A stretch of 64,000 bases of DNA from Aplectana chamaeleonis (lineage: Eukaryota; Nematoda; Chromadorea; Rhabditida; Cosmocercidae): assembly GCA_029168955.1 (NCBI GenBank), contig JAPDOI010001321.1, forward strand, positions 1 through 64,000, in the 5' to 3' direction. The notes beneath the pieces are model-generated. The model saw only the letters and a program-made list of their open reading frames with translations, did not search any database and was not told where the DNA came from. The position numbers were made by a program, and so were the translations under genes. Positions 1-11,800 of the stretch are shown one piece after another. Position 1 is the stretch's first letter. Each line of letters begins with the position of its first letter.

Positions 1-1062
1 ACAAGGGAAGTATACAAAGCGTAGGTCGGATCTGCCAAAACGACTAGTGTCGTTAGTATCTCTCGTGGCTCAATAGTAAAATGCGCAGTATCCCGCCCCG
101 AGCCGCAGGTTCCAAGAAGTTACAAGCTTAAAGAGCTCATTTGTGTGCTTTTTTACCTTCCAAAAAGCGCGTTAATTTTCGGAAAATCCGGAAACGGACC
201 TCATAAATGTGTTCAGCGTCAAAAACTACCCCCTGAGCAAAGTTTGGGTGAAGGCACATTTTCCGTACTTTGTCCAGACTAACAGCGTTTTGGACTTGTA
301 CGGATTTTCGGTTGGGCGTTTATTTCTACCAATTGAGGGCTCTGGAAGCGTTTTAGAAAAATTGTCCAGATTTGACTTAAAATTCTCCCAGGAGGTTTTT
401 CGGGGCGCTGATCACGAATCTGTGGTTAATTAGTCGATTTTCCAATGTTTTCGGCTAATTTCGTTTGAAGCTTCCCAACCGGGGAAAATTTCGAGGGAAA
501 AACGCCACTTTCGAGATTTCCGGTTTTCTACGATAGATATGTCTCAAAATCATTCTCTGAGGGTTATTTGGAGTGCTAAACACGAATCTGGAGTCCGTTT
601 ATCGATCTTTTGCAGATTACGGTAGATTACGGTGGGTATACGGTAGTTTGGTAAAAATCTCAGATTTTACTCAAAATTTGTATACGGGGGTTATTCGGGG
701 TGGAGAATACGAATTTAACGTCCGTTTGTCGATTTTCAAAATACTAAGGTGGGTTTTGACCCCTAAATGACATGTTACCTACCGTAACCTACAGTAAACC
801 TCAAAATTTCGACAAATGGACTCCAGATTCGTATTCGCCACCCTAGATTACCCCTACATACAACTTTTGAGCTAAATCCGAGAAAATTTTTTGAAACTCC
901 AAAAAAAATGCCTGATGTACCCTTGCCTTTTCGCCAGGCTTAAAAAATGCTCATAACTTTTTTGAACCTGCGGCTCGCGGCGGGATACTGCGCATTTTTA
1001 CTATTGAGCCAGAAGAGATACTAACCATACTAGTCGCTTTGGCAGATCCGACCTACGCTTTT
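1..1062. mobile_element. 1.06-kb TIR DNA element, copy 1 (right end truncated)
   Basis: The left end (ACAAGGGAAGTATAC, then GCGTAGGTCGGATC) is the reverse complement of the right part at about 950-1062, giving terminal inverted repeats of more than 110 bp. Both arms share the stretch with CTCAATAGTAAAATGCGCAG and the CCGCAGGTTCC block. A second, complete copy lies at 54141-55203 and aligns along its length. Both copies contain internal inverted GGTAGATTACGG and CTACCGTAACC blocks. No transposase is visible; the short ORFs at 209-433 and 573-770 are chance frames and do not match in copy 2. The last roughly 12 bp of the right TIR are missing where LINE sequence begins. This looks like a non-autonomous DNA transposon; the superfamily is not assigned. 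Confidence 0.8.
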
Positions 1063-1425
1063 TATTGTTTATCGGTATAGTAAGAAACACAAACTGACAA
1101 ATCCCAAGATAATGAATGAACATCCGATATAAAATAAAAAACTATGAAAACAATCAGAGGAAAAAAAATTTAAAGAGTATGACTGGATAGGACAGTTAAT
1201 CAGGGTGGGAGTGGGGTCACTTGGCGGTGAAGAGCAGTGGCCGGCCAACACTGCAAGCGGCTGGATGATAGATGCGGCTCCGGATACCATCTTAGTTGGT
1301 CCGTCAACCCCACCAAGGCCCACATGTCGATCACCAGAGGCCTAGAATCAAGAAAAAAAATCCGCATGAGATGCTCGCAAGTGAAATGAGTCAAGTGAAC
1401 ACAATGCATGGAACAAGAACCAGCA

Positions 1426-4237
1426 TCAAGCTTCCTCGCCCACCAACGCACGTTCCTTGAATTGTTTACAAACTGCGTACTGAAAACTCGTAGACTTCCT
1501 GAATTTAAAAAATTGTTCATTCAGATTATTCCAAGGCGTGATAACTCTAGAAAGAAAAGCGCCTTTGAATGACTGACTGTTGCATCCGTTATGACACAGT
1601 CTATAAACATGTCCCCTAGTTAAACCGATGAAGGGAGACAGGCGGAACATTTCACAAAGCTCCAGGTCGACTTCACCAGTGATCATTTTGTACAGGAAGG
1701 TCAAGTCAGTGATTTTACGGCGATCTTCTAAAGACAAGGAGTTCAGAGCTTTCAGTCGTTTCTCGTACGGCATTCTAAATTTCCTTTGTGAGCGAAAATT
1801 CTATACGTGAAGCTTTTTTGAACATTTTCAATTTTCTCGATCAGACACGCTTTGTAGGGCGACCACACCGGAGAGCAATACTCCAGTATAGGCCTCACAT
1901 AAGTGGTGAATAGTTTGAATAGTAGCAATGGATCACGCGAATGGAATGCTCTCAAAATGAAATTAGCTCTGCATTTTGCTTTCAATACAACAGCAGTAAT
2001 AAATGTTTCGAAATCAAGATGGTCATCGTATGATACTCCGAGGTCTTTGATAACTCTGGAATGGCTCAAAACGGTTTCACTGATCCTAAATTCTACGGAA
2101 GGGTGATTTTTACCTAAACACATTACCGAAGTTTTCTCTTTTGAAATTTCTAGATCCCATCTGATGGACCATTCAAAGAGCGCATCTAAAGCCTTTTGCA
2201 AGAGTTGAGGATTATTTACGGTGTAAAGCTTTAAATCATCGGCATACATCGATGCTACCACTCCCGTTGGGAAAATACTGGGCAAATCATTAATGTAGAT
2301 CAGGAACATAAAAGGACCAACGCAGCTCCTGGAACGCCGCTTGTAGTGCCGTACAAGCGTGAATGCGTATCGTTTATCATCACACACTGCTTTCTGTCGG
2401 TAAGAAAAGAGGCGAGAAAATTTAAAAGGGAACCTTGAATTCCGAAGCTCCCTAACTTCCTGAGCAGCATGGGGATAGAAATTGAGTCAAAGGCTTTTTT
2501 GAAATCAATAAAACATACGGATACGTAGTTGCCTCTATCCAGTTCTTTCTGCCAAAAGGGGACTGAGGACAAAAGCGCCGTTAGGGTAGATTTTTTACCA
2601 AGAAAACCATGCTGGGAAGGAGTTAAAAGTCTATTTTCCTTCAGAAACAAGGAGATCTTCTTGCAAATTATCCTTTCCATAACCTTACTTATGGAGCTCG
2701 TAAGACATATAGGCCTGTAATTTTCTACACAACAACGTAATCCTTTTTTGAAAATGGGTTTAACCAGCCCAAGCTTCCATATATCAGGCGTTTCACCTCG
2801 TAGAAGGAATCTGTTGAAGAGCAACGCCAGAGGGTATGTTAAGCCAAGTGAAGCTTTTTTAAGAAAGATATATGGAATTTGATCAGGCGAAGTTGAGTTT
2901 CTATTGGGTAAGCGCCGCAATGATTGGTACACAATTTCATTTGAGATGTCTACCCAATCAAGCGTTCCGACGGTCAAGGAGGGGAGCTGGCTATTATCAT
3001 CATATTGTGTTTTATAGACTGTCTCGAAATAGTCGGCAAAAGCATTCACCTTTTCACTGTCCCTTTTTATTACACGGTCATTGTTTAGCCTCAGATCGGG
3101 AATTTCATCTCGTATTTTCAGTTTCTTGTTGCAAAAGTCATAAAAAAATTTGATATTTTTTGCATTCGCTACTTTCTCCTCTTCCAGAATCGCTCGGCGA
3201 TTGGCTTCACGCCTAAGTTTCTGTGCGTACTTCATATACTTGCTGTACCCGTATCTGTTGATGTTCTTGTGCATGTAGCTGACTTTGGCCCTCAAACGTT
3301 GTATTTTACTGGTAACTTGTAATGTTCGTTTTTTCTTCTGGGAAAGTGGCACATATCGATCAATCAGAGCGCGGCAGATGGAGACAAACCGGGTGTAGCA
3401 TTCGTTGGCAGTACCACAATTGATGATAGAAACCCAATCTATTTGGGAAAGTTCAGATATTATTTTGTCGTATTCTCCCTTTGCAAAATTTAGATAATGC
3501 TTGGAATGAGAAGAGTTGGTAGAAAACGTCGTCGATAATTTGAAAGAGATAGTGCTGTGATCCGAGGTACTAAAAGGCGGAAGTAACGAAATAGAATTTA
3601 TAAGACTATTATCAGAAGTGAGAACAATATCGAGAGTGTTGAGGCCATGGGTAGGCCCTAAGACGTGCTGAGTAAGATTAAACGACTTGCAAAATTCGAT
3701 AAAAGCTCTGGAAGAAAGGGTAGAGACATTGCCACGGTGGCTCATTCCCTGCCAATCAACTAACGGAAAATTAAAATCACCCATAATAAGAACTTTGCTT
3801 GTGTTTATGAGAATTAACTCGGAAAGAGAATCGATAAGTTCAAGAAAGGGGTCCGGCCTACATTGAGGACTTCGATACACAGCAAAAACGAGTATCTCAT
3901 CACCTCCAATGCTCATTTGCAACACAACTACTTGACAAAATTCTGAAAAACACTTGGTTGCGATCAATCCAGTTTTGATTGCTTTGTGAACAATAGCTAA
4001 TACGCCGCCACCTTGCCTGTCTCCATCTCTATCACAGCGGAACACATTATATGTTCCAGCGCAGCTCAGGGTAGCGCTACTAATAGAGTTTGGCTTGCAC
4101 CAGGTTTCTGTTATAAAGACTGCTAACGGGTTGTGCAACAACAACATATCTAACTCAGGAAGTTTGTTTTGAATAGACCTAGCATTAAAAAGCAACAGGC
4201 TGTTTTCTATCAGGGTAGGAGATGATAAATGATGCAA
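1426..4237 (-). pseudogene. LINE ORF2: AP-type endonuclease plus reverse transcriptase, two frameshifts
   Basis: ORF2 proteins nick the target DNA and copy the RNA at the nick. In the first 645 codons (4237-2300) the endonuclease motifs appear in order: LLFNARSIQNK, ITETW (catalytic Glu), GGGVLAI, AVYRSPQ, LIMGDFNFP and STSDHSTISF. The reverse transcriptase follows with VKPIFKKG, NYRPICLTSSISK, QHGFLGKKST, the metal-binding FIDFKKAFDS and TTSGVPG. Near 2325 a frameshift falls exactly where the usual GVPQGS block should be. Reading continues in a second frame with GPFMFLIYINDLPS and the intact catalytic box MYADDLKLYT. A second frameshift near 1760 leads to the C-terminal region with MPYEKRLKALNSLSLEDRR, typical of the CR1/Jockey tail, ending at 1426. 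The catalytic residues survive, so decay looks fairly recent. Confidence 0.9.
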
Positions 4238-4285
4238 ATCGTCATTAAGCAGCAGGCCTGATCGTGATGTGTCGCTTTCCCTATC

Positions 4286-5195
4286 CTAGTGAGAAGTGGA
4301 AGGTCCAATGCCATCAGCTGATTCACTTACCTCCCCAGCCAGCGCACAGGCCGTGGCTGGCGAGCCAGGAACAGAATCGATGACTTGACTGCGCTGACCA
4401 CCAGAAACGGTTGTATTGGTCGATGCCCGACGAGGGAGATCACGAGGCGTCCTGAGTTTGTGAATTTCCAAGTCTCTCACGACATAACATAACTTACCCT
4501 CTTTCTCGTTCATGCTGCCAGCTTTCCTCCTTAGAGCCCGATCATACTCCAGCTCCTCTCTGGTGTAATCTCTTCTAGCGTAGGAATGAACAAACGAACG
4601 GGTTAGCGATAGACGGCCTTTCCGCATGAACGACAGAAGATTATCTCTTAATTCTTGACTGCGAAGTGAAATTTTAATAATTCTAGGACGACTGTTAGCA
4701 GAATTCTTACCAAAGCCAGAGTGACGGTGGATGTCTATTTTACCTTTTTTTCCATTCATCTAGCAACGTTGCGTCGCAGGACTCATCAATGACCTCTTTC
4801 AAGACCTCCCTGTCAAAGGCGGCTGTTGCCACCTCGTCGCTCTGCTCCTCCACTCCGACCCATGCAAACCTACAAGACTTCTCGGCCACAGTTCTGGAAT
4901 TGGTTCAAAATTTCACTAGTGTGCTATAAATAGCTGATGTTGAGCCATCGTTACCTTGAGTACCGTTAAGCCTAGCTTCTAAATGTTCGATTTTATGCAA
5001 AATCACAGTTTGGTTTTCCTGCAATTTCAGCATAAAGTCGAACATTTTATCAAACCTTGAGAGGTGGTCATCCCAATGTTGAAAAATCGGTTCCAGCCAA
5101 GTGGGCGGTTGTACGTCAACGTTAGTGCTGGTCCTTTGGGCGCCATAGTCAAGCGAAGAGAAACAGGGGTGCACTTGAAATGGCACAACTTCCAT
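4286..5195 (-). pseudogene. LINE ORF1 (RNA-binding protein relic), broken
   Basis: ORF1 products of this LINE class bind the element RNA and form the ribonucleoprotein particle. The N-terminal part (5195-4905) ends in a segment rich in hydrophobic and charged residues (FDFMLKLQENQTVILHKIEH) that could be a short coiled coil. An in-frame TGA at 4905-4907 interrupts it, but the frame then continues through VAEKSCRFAWVG to about 4745. There a one-base shift in an A run (GAATGGAAAAAAAGG) moves the reading to the frame that ends at 4286. The C-terminal part has the RRM-like signature PRIIKISLRSQELRDNLLSF and the motif YARRDYTREELEYDRALRRK, which recurs in ORF1 proteins of CR1-like and related elements. 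The ATG at 5195 is the first in frame after a stop, so the start is provisional. Confidence 0.75.
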
Positions 5196-5254
5196 ATCAG
5201 AGTTGGCCTGTTTTCCTTTCTGTAAGTCAAGAATTCCACCTTAGAGCTCATCAA

Positions 5255-6445
5255 CGCTTTTTTAGTGCCTCAGAACTGGATGAATCTCTGATCACACATC
5301 ACAGATAGCTTCGATGGAATCAATGTTCAGAATATGTGCCAGCTAGCCAAGAAATTGAATATTACAACCTGATTTGAGCGAAACGAGAGAGGCTCACATG
5401 GACAGCAAAGATTGTCATCCACTCCCGACATCGATGACGCCAGAAATACGGACCGAAATACTTTTTATATTCCTGAATCGTAAGCAACAAATCAGCTTAA
5501 CTCAAGGATTTTAAGACCATACGTAGGGCCAATTGGGTCTGCAAACCGTCATTGAGCATGTATCGAAAATCGACAACGGGACAAGAACGGTATCTGATTC
5601 CTCAAATATAGTCGGGTACGGGGAAGTCATGGGAGTCGTCTACATTATCACTGGTTCAGTCAAAATAGACACCATGGAGGCGATAAAGTGTCAGGTAATG
5701 ACCGAGGTGAGGGCAGGTTCGAGGAGAACGTCTTCACCAATTTAACTGCCAAGATCCTTCTTGGTAGTGGGCACCAGAGCTGCCTTTGTATGTCTTTTCC
5801 GACAGTGCAGGCCTTCTTCTAGTATCTCTGGCAATGTTTTCGATTTATTTGATTCACCTTCAGATAGTCGTCTTGGGAAAATTCGGCTAGATATTGACAC
5901 GGGCCTGCGCGAAGCTGATCGCGCTACTTGACAACTTTGACCATAACCACCGTTTTCGCACCAACTTCAACATTTTCGTAATTCCTCCAGTATTCTTGGT
6001 CGTAAATGTAGCCTGAGAACATAAGTGTGCCGATGCAATTGACGGAACATCTCAATCATGCTGCGGTTTTTCCAATGGAGTGCTCAGACTCTTGCAACAC
6101 CTCCACTTGATCTTGATCTTTGGTAGAAAGCGTCAATTCACGGTAAACTATCGTAAATAGGAATAACACATGCTCCAGTGAAGTATGGACGAGCGACTCT
6201 GACGAAATTATTGAACACAACGAGTATTTCCTTAGTGCTTTTATAGTTTTGAAACAGCGTGAAATCGAAAAAGCTTCAAAAATCTTTATACTAGAAACTA
6301 GAGAAAAATTATGATTATATTAGTACGTGTACGGAGAGTACTCGGATGTTAAACGAGGTTCTTTCCATTACGAATTGTGAGAGTTTGAGAATTTTAAGAA
6401 GATAGGGTGCCTTTATAGTTTTGAACGCATTGTCCTCGATAGTTG
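5255..6445. other. Unassigned intergenic DNA
   Basis: I recognise no gene here. The ORF at 5533-5745 (70 codons) has no recognisable motif or splice context. The left part could still belong to the LINE 5' UTR, but nothing shows this. Confidence 0.5.
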
Positions 6446-6450
6446 CAGTT

Positions 6451-6625
6451 GGCCTCAGTGCGGCTCGTTTTGATAGGAGGTGAACGGTGGCCGTGAGCAG
6501 CCTGGGCACCCGGTAATTGATGCTGATGGCCATCACCGCATTGATTACCAGGTGCCCGGGCTGGGGCCGGAACACCACACGGCCACCCGTTCACCTCTTA
6601 TCAAAAGCCGCAACGCAAGCCAAGC
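6451..6625. repeat. Short foldback (hairpin) element, about 75-bp arms
   Basis: The left arm (GGCTCGTTTTGATAGGAGG, GTGAACGGTGGCCGTG, CTGGGCACCCGGTAAT) is the inverse of the right arm (ATTACCAGGTGCCCGG, CACGGCCACCCGTTCACC, CTCTTATCAAAAGCCG) around a short centre near 6533. The arms carry compensating differences and small loops. The 60-90-codon ORFs on both strands here are a product of this palindrome and not genes. Confidence 0.8.
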
Positions 6626-6845
6626 TCCTCCCTGCGAGCTGCTCGGGCATCGATGGTACTTATGCGTGACTGTCGTCCGCATAAGTAAATATTTTCTACA
6701 CTTGGACAATGAACGACGTTTACGGTTGAAAGATCGGGGATCGGAAAGATTACACAAGTGATACCATTTATTTTATTCATTAGGAAGAGCATTCTAAGGG
6801 AACTTCTAAAATTTCGCTTGCCCGAAACACTATCAGAACGCAATT

Positions 6846-7661
6846 TCTGAAAGTTGGGCTCCGCAGAAAAGGTCAAGGATTTGGCATTGCTCCTAAATGT
6901 TGTGAAATTGTTTTATTGGATTTGGCTCTCAACTTGATTTTTCAAATGTAGTGAAATTGTCGAATTGATTTGGCTGTGATGATACTATATGCAGATAACA
7001 TAATCATTAAATGTAGTGAAATTGTTGCAAACGGATTTGGCAGGGGCTCTATCAATTATCACAGTCAAACCACGTGCCAGAAGGGGTTTTCCTTGAAGCG
7101 TATATTTAACTGAATGAGAACAGGAATAAACCTAGCAGCAAAAACGTTTCTATACAATGCGAACCGTGCAAGCGTTGAGGACACGAAGACATAGAGTCAG
7201 TAGCGAGTAAATTGCGTTAGATTTCGTTTTCAAGGATTTTTATCTCATCTATAGAGGGAAGGTCTGGTACCTTATTGTTAGTGGGAGCCACACTGAAAGG
7301 GCAGAATAGCATTCGGAAACCTTAATTCTAGCCCATAAGGCCACGTTTTGCCCAGCATTGTTGACTGAGGATTAATGATTTTTTTTCTTTTGTTCTACCT
7401 TCGCTCGCCAGAGGACCTTCTGACGCGTGATTTGACTGTGATAATTGATAGAGCTCCTGCCAAATCCGTTTGCAAACAATTTCACTAGATTTAATGATTA
7501 TGTTTATCTGCATATAGTATCATCACAGCCAAATCAATTTGATAATTTCACTCACATTTGAAAATCAAGTTGAGAGCCAAATCCAATAAAACAATTTCAC
7601 AACATTTAGGAGCAATGCCAAATCCTTGACCTTTTCTGGTAGGGAGCCCAATCTTTCTCAG
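6846..7661. mobile_element. Foldback element with ~240-bp inverted arms
   Basis: The left arm, 6846-7085 (starting CTGAAAGTTGGGCTCC, then GAAAAGGTCAAGGATTTGG), matches the inverse of the right arm, 7414-7661 (ending CCTTGACCTTTTCTGG, GGGAGCCCAATC). Within each arm the phrase AATGTAGTGAAATTGT plus GATTTGGC recurs three times in slightly different form, so each arm is itself built from about 60-bp repeats. The 330-bp centre has no recognisable gene. The structure resembles Foldback/MITE-type elements. No clear target duplication is seen. Confidence 0.8.
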
Positions 7662-8104
7662 TGGAAAATTTCACAACTTTACAAGGGTTTCTCTTCTACA
7701 ATATCGTCGAGCTCCAGAAGTCAAATAAGTTGTTTTTTTTTCGAAAACATAGTGGTAGAAATGAAGAAACAACTGCTCCGCTAAGCTAAGACTGATCAAA
7801 AGATAATTGTTGCAACGCGGCTTCCTACAAATAGATGCAAGGCCATATACTTTTTGAATTTAAAAAGTCGAGAAAAAATGTGAAGAAATGAGTTTCAAAA
7901 TGACCCAATTGTACAGGTTTCTGGGCACTCTTTCTGAGATTTGGGCAACGCACCACTCAAGACGGTAGAAATGAAATGAACGGCCCATTGGTAGAGGCTA
8001 CCAGTTCGAAGTATTTCCGCAGAGCTCTATTAAAAACAATGATTGATAGTGCAGTATCAGGCCTCTTTATCAGAGTTTCTTCCATCATTTCTATGAGTTT
8101 TTGC
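7662..8104. other. Unassigned intergenic DNA
   Basis: AT-rich sequence with short poly-T and poly-A runs. I see no gene, repeat partner or RNA signature. Confidence 0.5.
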
Positions 8105-8490
8105 GTAGTCTTTCTGCCTCTAGTGAAAGAAAATGTTGAAGGGGCCCATTAAAACCTCTTCATTTGTAAAGACAAAGCTCAATCGGAACACATTGTAAAT
8201 ATTGAATTTAAATTTCAAGCCAAAACTGGCTTCGGAGTTTTTCTGCATGTGGAGTTCGTGCCAAAACCAATTTTTCCTGTTATCTTACTTGTCGCAATTC
8301 ACAACATTTCTCCCAGGGAAAAAGGGCTAGATGACTGGGTGAGAATTGGTGGCGGATATTAAACCCTCATCGTCCAAACGTTTTTGGACTCCGCCAAAGT
8401 TTACCAGTGTGGAATTCTACTGGGCTCAATCATGAAATTGAGCCTGAAAAATGGAAATTCGATTTCCAGCGCGAACGATAGTTATGTGCG
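8105..8490 (+). repeat. Dispersed repeat, family R1, copy 1
   Basis: Aligns over about 380 bp with 33245-33625 in the same orientation. Shared blocks include GAAAATGTTGAA, GCATGTGGAGTTCGTGCC (TTTGGAGTTTGTGCC in the other copy), TAGATGACTGG, the CCAAAGTTTACC/CCGAAGTTTATC block and TTTCCAGCGCGAACGAT. A third, more diverged copy seems to lie near 45745-46010. No ORF is conserved between copies. It is a dispersed element of unknown class. Confidence 0.7.
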
Positions 8491-8833
8491 CCAGAAGAGG
8501 ACTACCGTAATCTCAGGAAATGATAGTTATCTGGCTCTCGTAAACAAATTTGATGATACCCAATTGACTAACGATAAAGTATAAAAGAAGATGCAGATAA
8601 ATATCCATCTTGATTCACACACCGTCATCTTCTGAGGGCTCAGCAGTTGAGTAATCTGCCCGGATCAAAAAGCAGGGAAACACTCACCACAGGTAGGGTA
8701 AAGATGAAGCGAAATCGAGAGTCAGAACTGAGAAAACTTTAGAGTCTACTCAGTGAGAGTACAGTAGCTCCTGTTCAAGCAATGACCTAACTATCGCTCT
8801 TGTGTAGATCTTCGGAGGCCTGGCTTAGCCCAC
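8491..8833. other. Unassigned sequence at the left flank of the satellite
   Basis: No gene seen. Satellite character begins gradually: GTGTCCTGAACATTG and GAGGTCCTGCACAC appear from about 8834. Confidence 0.5.
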
Positions 8834-11800
8834 GGTGTCCTGAACATTGAACTGAGGTCCTGCACACCTCTACCGAGATCCAGCACAAATGTGGTTCCAT
8901 GAAGTCCTGCTCATCCTACAGGGGGTTGCCCGCACACGTTTCATGATGTCCTGCACACTCCTACTAAGGTCCTTGCACACATTCCACAGTTCTGATCATC
9001 CTGGCGAGGGTCTTGCACACGTTCTCATGATGTCCTGCACACCTCCTTACCGGGAGATCCAGCACACACATTCCATGAAGTCCTGCTGCATCCTTACAGG
9101 GGTCTTGCACACGCTTCATGATGTCCTGCACACTCCTCACTGATGTCCTGCACACATTCCAATAGAAGTTCTGATCATCCTTACAGGGGTCTTGCACATG
9201 TTCTTCATGATGTCCTGCACACTACTACTAAGGTCCTGGCACACATTCCATGATGTCCTGCACACCCCTTGCTGGGGTCCTGCAACACGTTCCATGATGT
9301 CCTGTGTAATTTTACTAAGGCCCTGGCCAATAATATTCCATGACGTCCTGCTCTCAACCCTTACTAGTCCTGCACACGCTTCATGATGTCCTGCACACTC
9401 CTACTGATGTCCTGCACACATTCCATGAAGTTCTGATCATCCTTACAGGGGTCTTGTACACGTTTCATGATGTCCTGCACACTCCTACTACAAGGTCCTG
9501 CACACATCTTCTACGACGTCCTGCACACCCCTACTGGGGGTCCTGCACAGGTCCCATGATGTCCTGCACACTCCTACCGATGTTCTGCACACATTCTACG
9601 ATGTCCTGCACACCATCACTGGGGTCCCACACAGGTTCCATGATGTCCTGCACACTCCTTACTGGGTCCCGCACATGTCCCATGATGTCCTGGCACACTC
9701 CTACTGAAGGTCCCTGAACACACTCCTACCGATGTCCTGCACACATTCCACGAAGTCCTGACTCATCCTTACAGGGGTCTTGCACATGCGTCATGATGTC
9801 CTGCACACTCCTACTAAGGTCCTGTACACATTCCATGACGTCCTGCTCAACACCTACTGGGGTCCTGCACACGCTTCATGATGTCCTGCACACTCCTACT
9901 GATGTCCTGCACATTTCCACGAAGTCCTGCACACTCCTTACTAGGGTCTTGTACACATGTTTCATGGGATGTCCTGCACACTCCTACTGGGGTCCTGGGC
10001 ACACATTCTACGACGTCCTGCACACCTCCTACCTGGGTCCTGCACAGGTCCCATGATGTCCTGCACACTCCTACTGATGTTCTGGTAATATCTCTGACGA
10101 TGTCCTGCACACCCCTACTGGGGTCCTACACAGGTTCCATGATGTCCTGCACACTTTCTACTGGGGTCCTGCACAGGTCCCATGATGTCCTGCACACCCT
10201 ACCAAGGTCCTGCACACTCCTTACTGGAGGTCCTTCGGCACACATCTCTACGATGTCCCGCACACCCCCCTACTGGGATGTCCTGCACACGTTCCATGAT
10301 ATCCTGCGCACTTCACTGAGGTCCCAGACAGGTCCCATGATGTCCTGCACACTCCTACCCTGCACACACCTTACTGAGGTCCTGCACACATTCCATGATG
10401 TCCTGCACACCCCATGATGTCCTGCACACGTTCTACTGATGTCCTGCACACCCTACTAAGGTCCCACACACATTCCATGACGTCCTGCACACCCTACTGG
10501 GGTCCTGCACACGCTTCCCATGATGTCCTGCACACTCCTACTGGGATGTCCTGCACACATTCCCATGACGTCCTGCTCATCCTTACAGGGTCCTGCACAT
10601 GTTTCATGATGTCCTGCACACACTCCTACTAAGGTCCTGCACACATTCTACGACGTCCTGCACACTCCCTTACTGGGGTCCTGCACAGGTCCCATGATGT
10701 CCTGCACACTCCTACTGATGTTCTGCACACATTCTACGATGTCCTGCACACCCTACTGGGGTCCTGCACAGGTCTCCTACGATGTCCTGCACACTCCTAC
10801 TGGGGTCCTGCACAGGTCCCATGATGTCCTGCACACTCCCTACTAAGGTCCTGCACACCTCCTACTGAGGTCCTGCACACATTCCACGACGTCCTGCACA
10901 CTTACTGGGGTCCTGCACACGTTCCATGATGATGTCCTGCACACTCCTACTGAGGTCCTGCACACATTCCTACTGAGGTCCTGCACACCCCTTACTGGGT
11001 GTCCTGCACAGGTCCCATGATGTCCTGCACACTCCTACTGGAGGTCCTGCACACATTCTACGACGTCCTGCACACCTTACTGGGGTCCTGCACAGGTCCC
11101 ATGATGTCCTGCACACTCCTACTGAGGTCCCCTGCACAGGTCCCATGATGTCCTGCACACATTCTACTACATGGTCCTGCACACTCACTGAGATCCTGCA
11201 CACATTCCACGAAGTCCTGCTCATCCTTACTGGGGTCTTGCACACGTTCCATGATGTCCTGCACACTCCTACTGATGTCCTGCACACATTCCACGAAGTT
11301 CTGATCATCCTTACAGGGGTCTTGCACACGTTTCTGATGATGTCCTGCACACTCCTACTAAGGTCCTGCACACATTCCATGATGTCCTGCACACCCTATT
11401 GGGGTCCTGCACACGTCCCATGATGTCCTGCACACTCCTACTGATGTCCTGCACACATCTCCACGAAGTCCTTGATCATCCTTACTGGGGTCCTGCACAG
11501 GTCCCATGATGTCCTGCACACTCCTACTGAGGTCCTGCACTTACACTACATGTTTCATGATGTCCTGCACACTCCTACTAAGGTCCTGCACACATTCCAC
11601 GACGTCCTGCACACCCCTATTGGGGTCCTGCAACACGTTCCATGATGTCCTGTGTAATTTTACTAAGGTCCTACACACATTCCATGACGTCCTGCTCAAC
11701 CCTACTGGGGTCCTGCACACGCTTCATGATGTCCTGCACACTCCTACTGATGTCCTGCACACATTCCATGAAGTCCTGCTCATCCTTACAGGGGTCTTGC

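Larger units (their letters stand above)
1062..5254 (-). mobile_element. CR1/Jockey-type non-LTR retrotransposon, degenerate
   Basis: Reading the minus strand from about 5254 to 1062 gives ORF1 (5195-4286), a short gap, ORF2 with an endonuclease and reverse transcriptase (4237-1426), and about 360 bp of 3' UTR. The 3' end is an A-rich AATAAAAA joined directly to the right TIR of the neighbouring DNA element. Order, content and roughly 4.2-kb length fit an almost full-length CR1/Jockey-clade LINE. Each ORF has stops or frameshifts, so the copy is dead. The 5' boundary is not sharp and I set it at the first coding-like sequence. A possible short target duplication (AACGCTTTTTT near 5255 against ACGCTTTTTA near 1057) is weak. 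Confidence 0.9.

Noticed and set aside
5254..5268. LINE target-site duplication AACGCTTTTTT against ACGCTTTTTA at 1057
   Set aside because: The match is short and of low complexity, and the right TIR of the host element does not resume after it.
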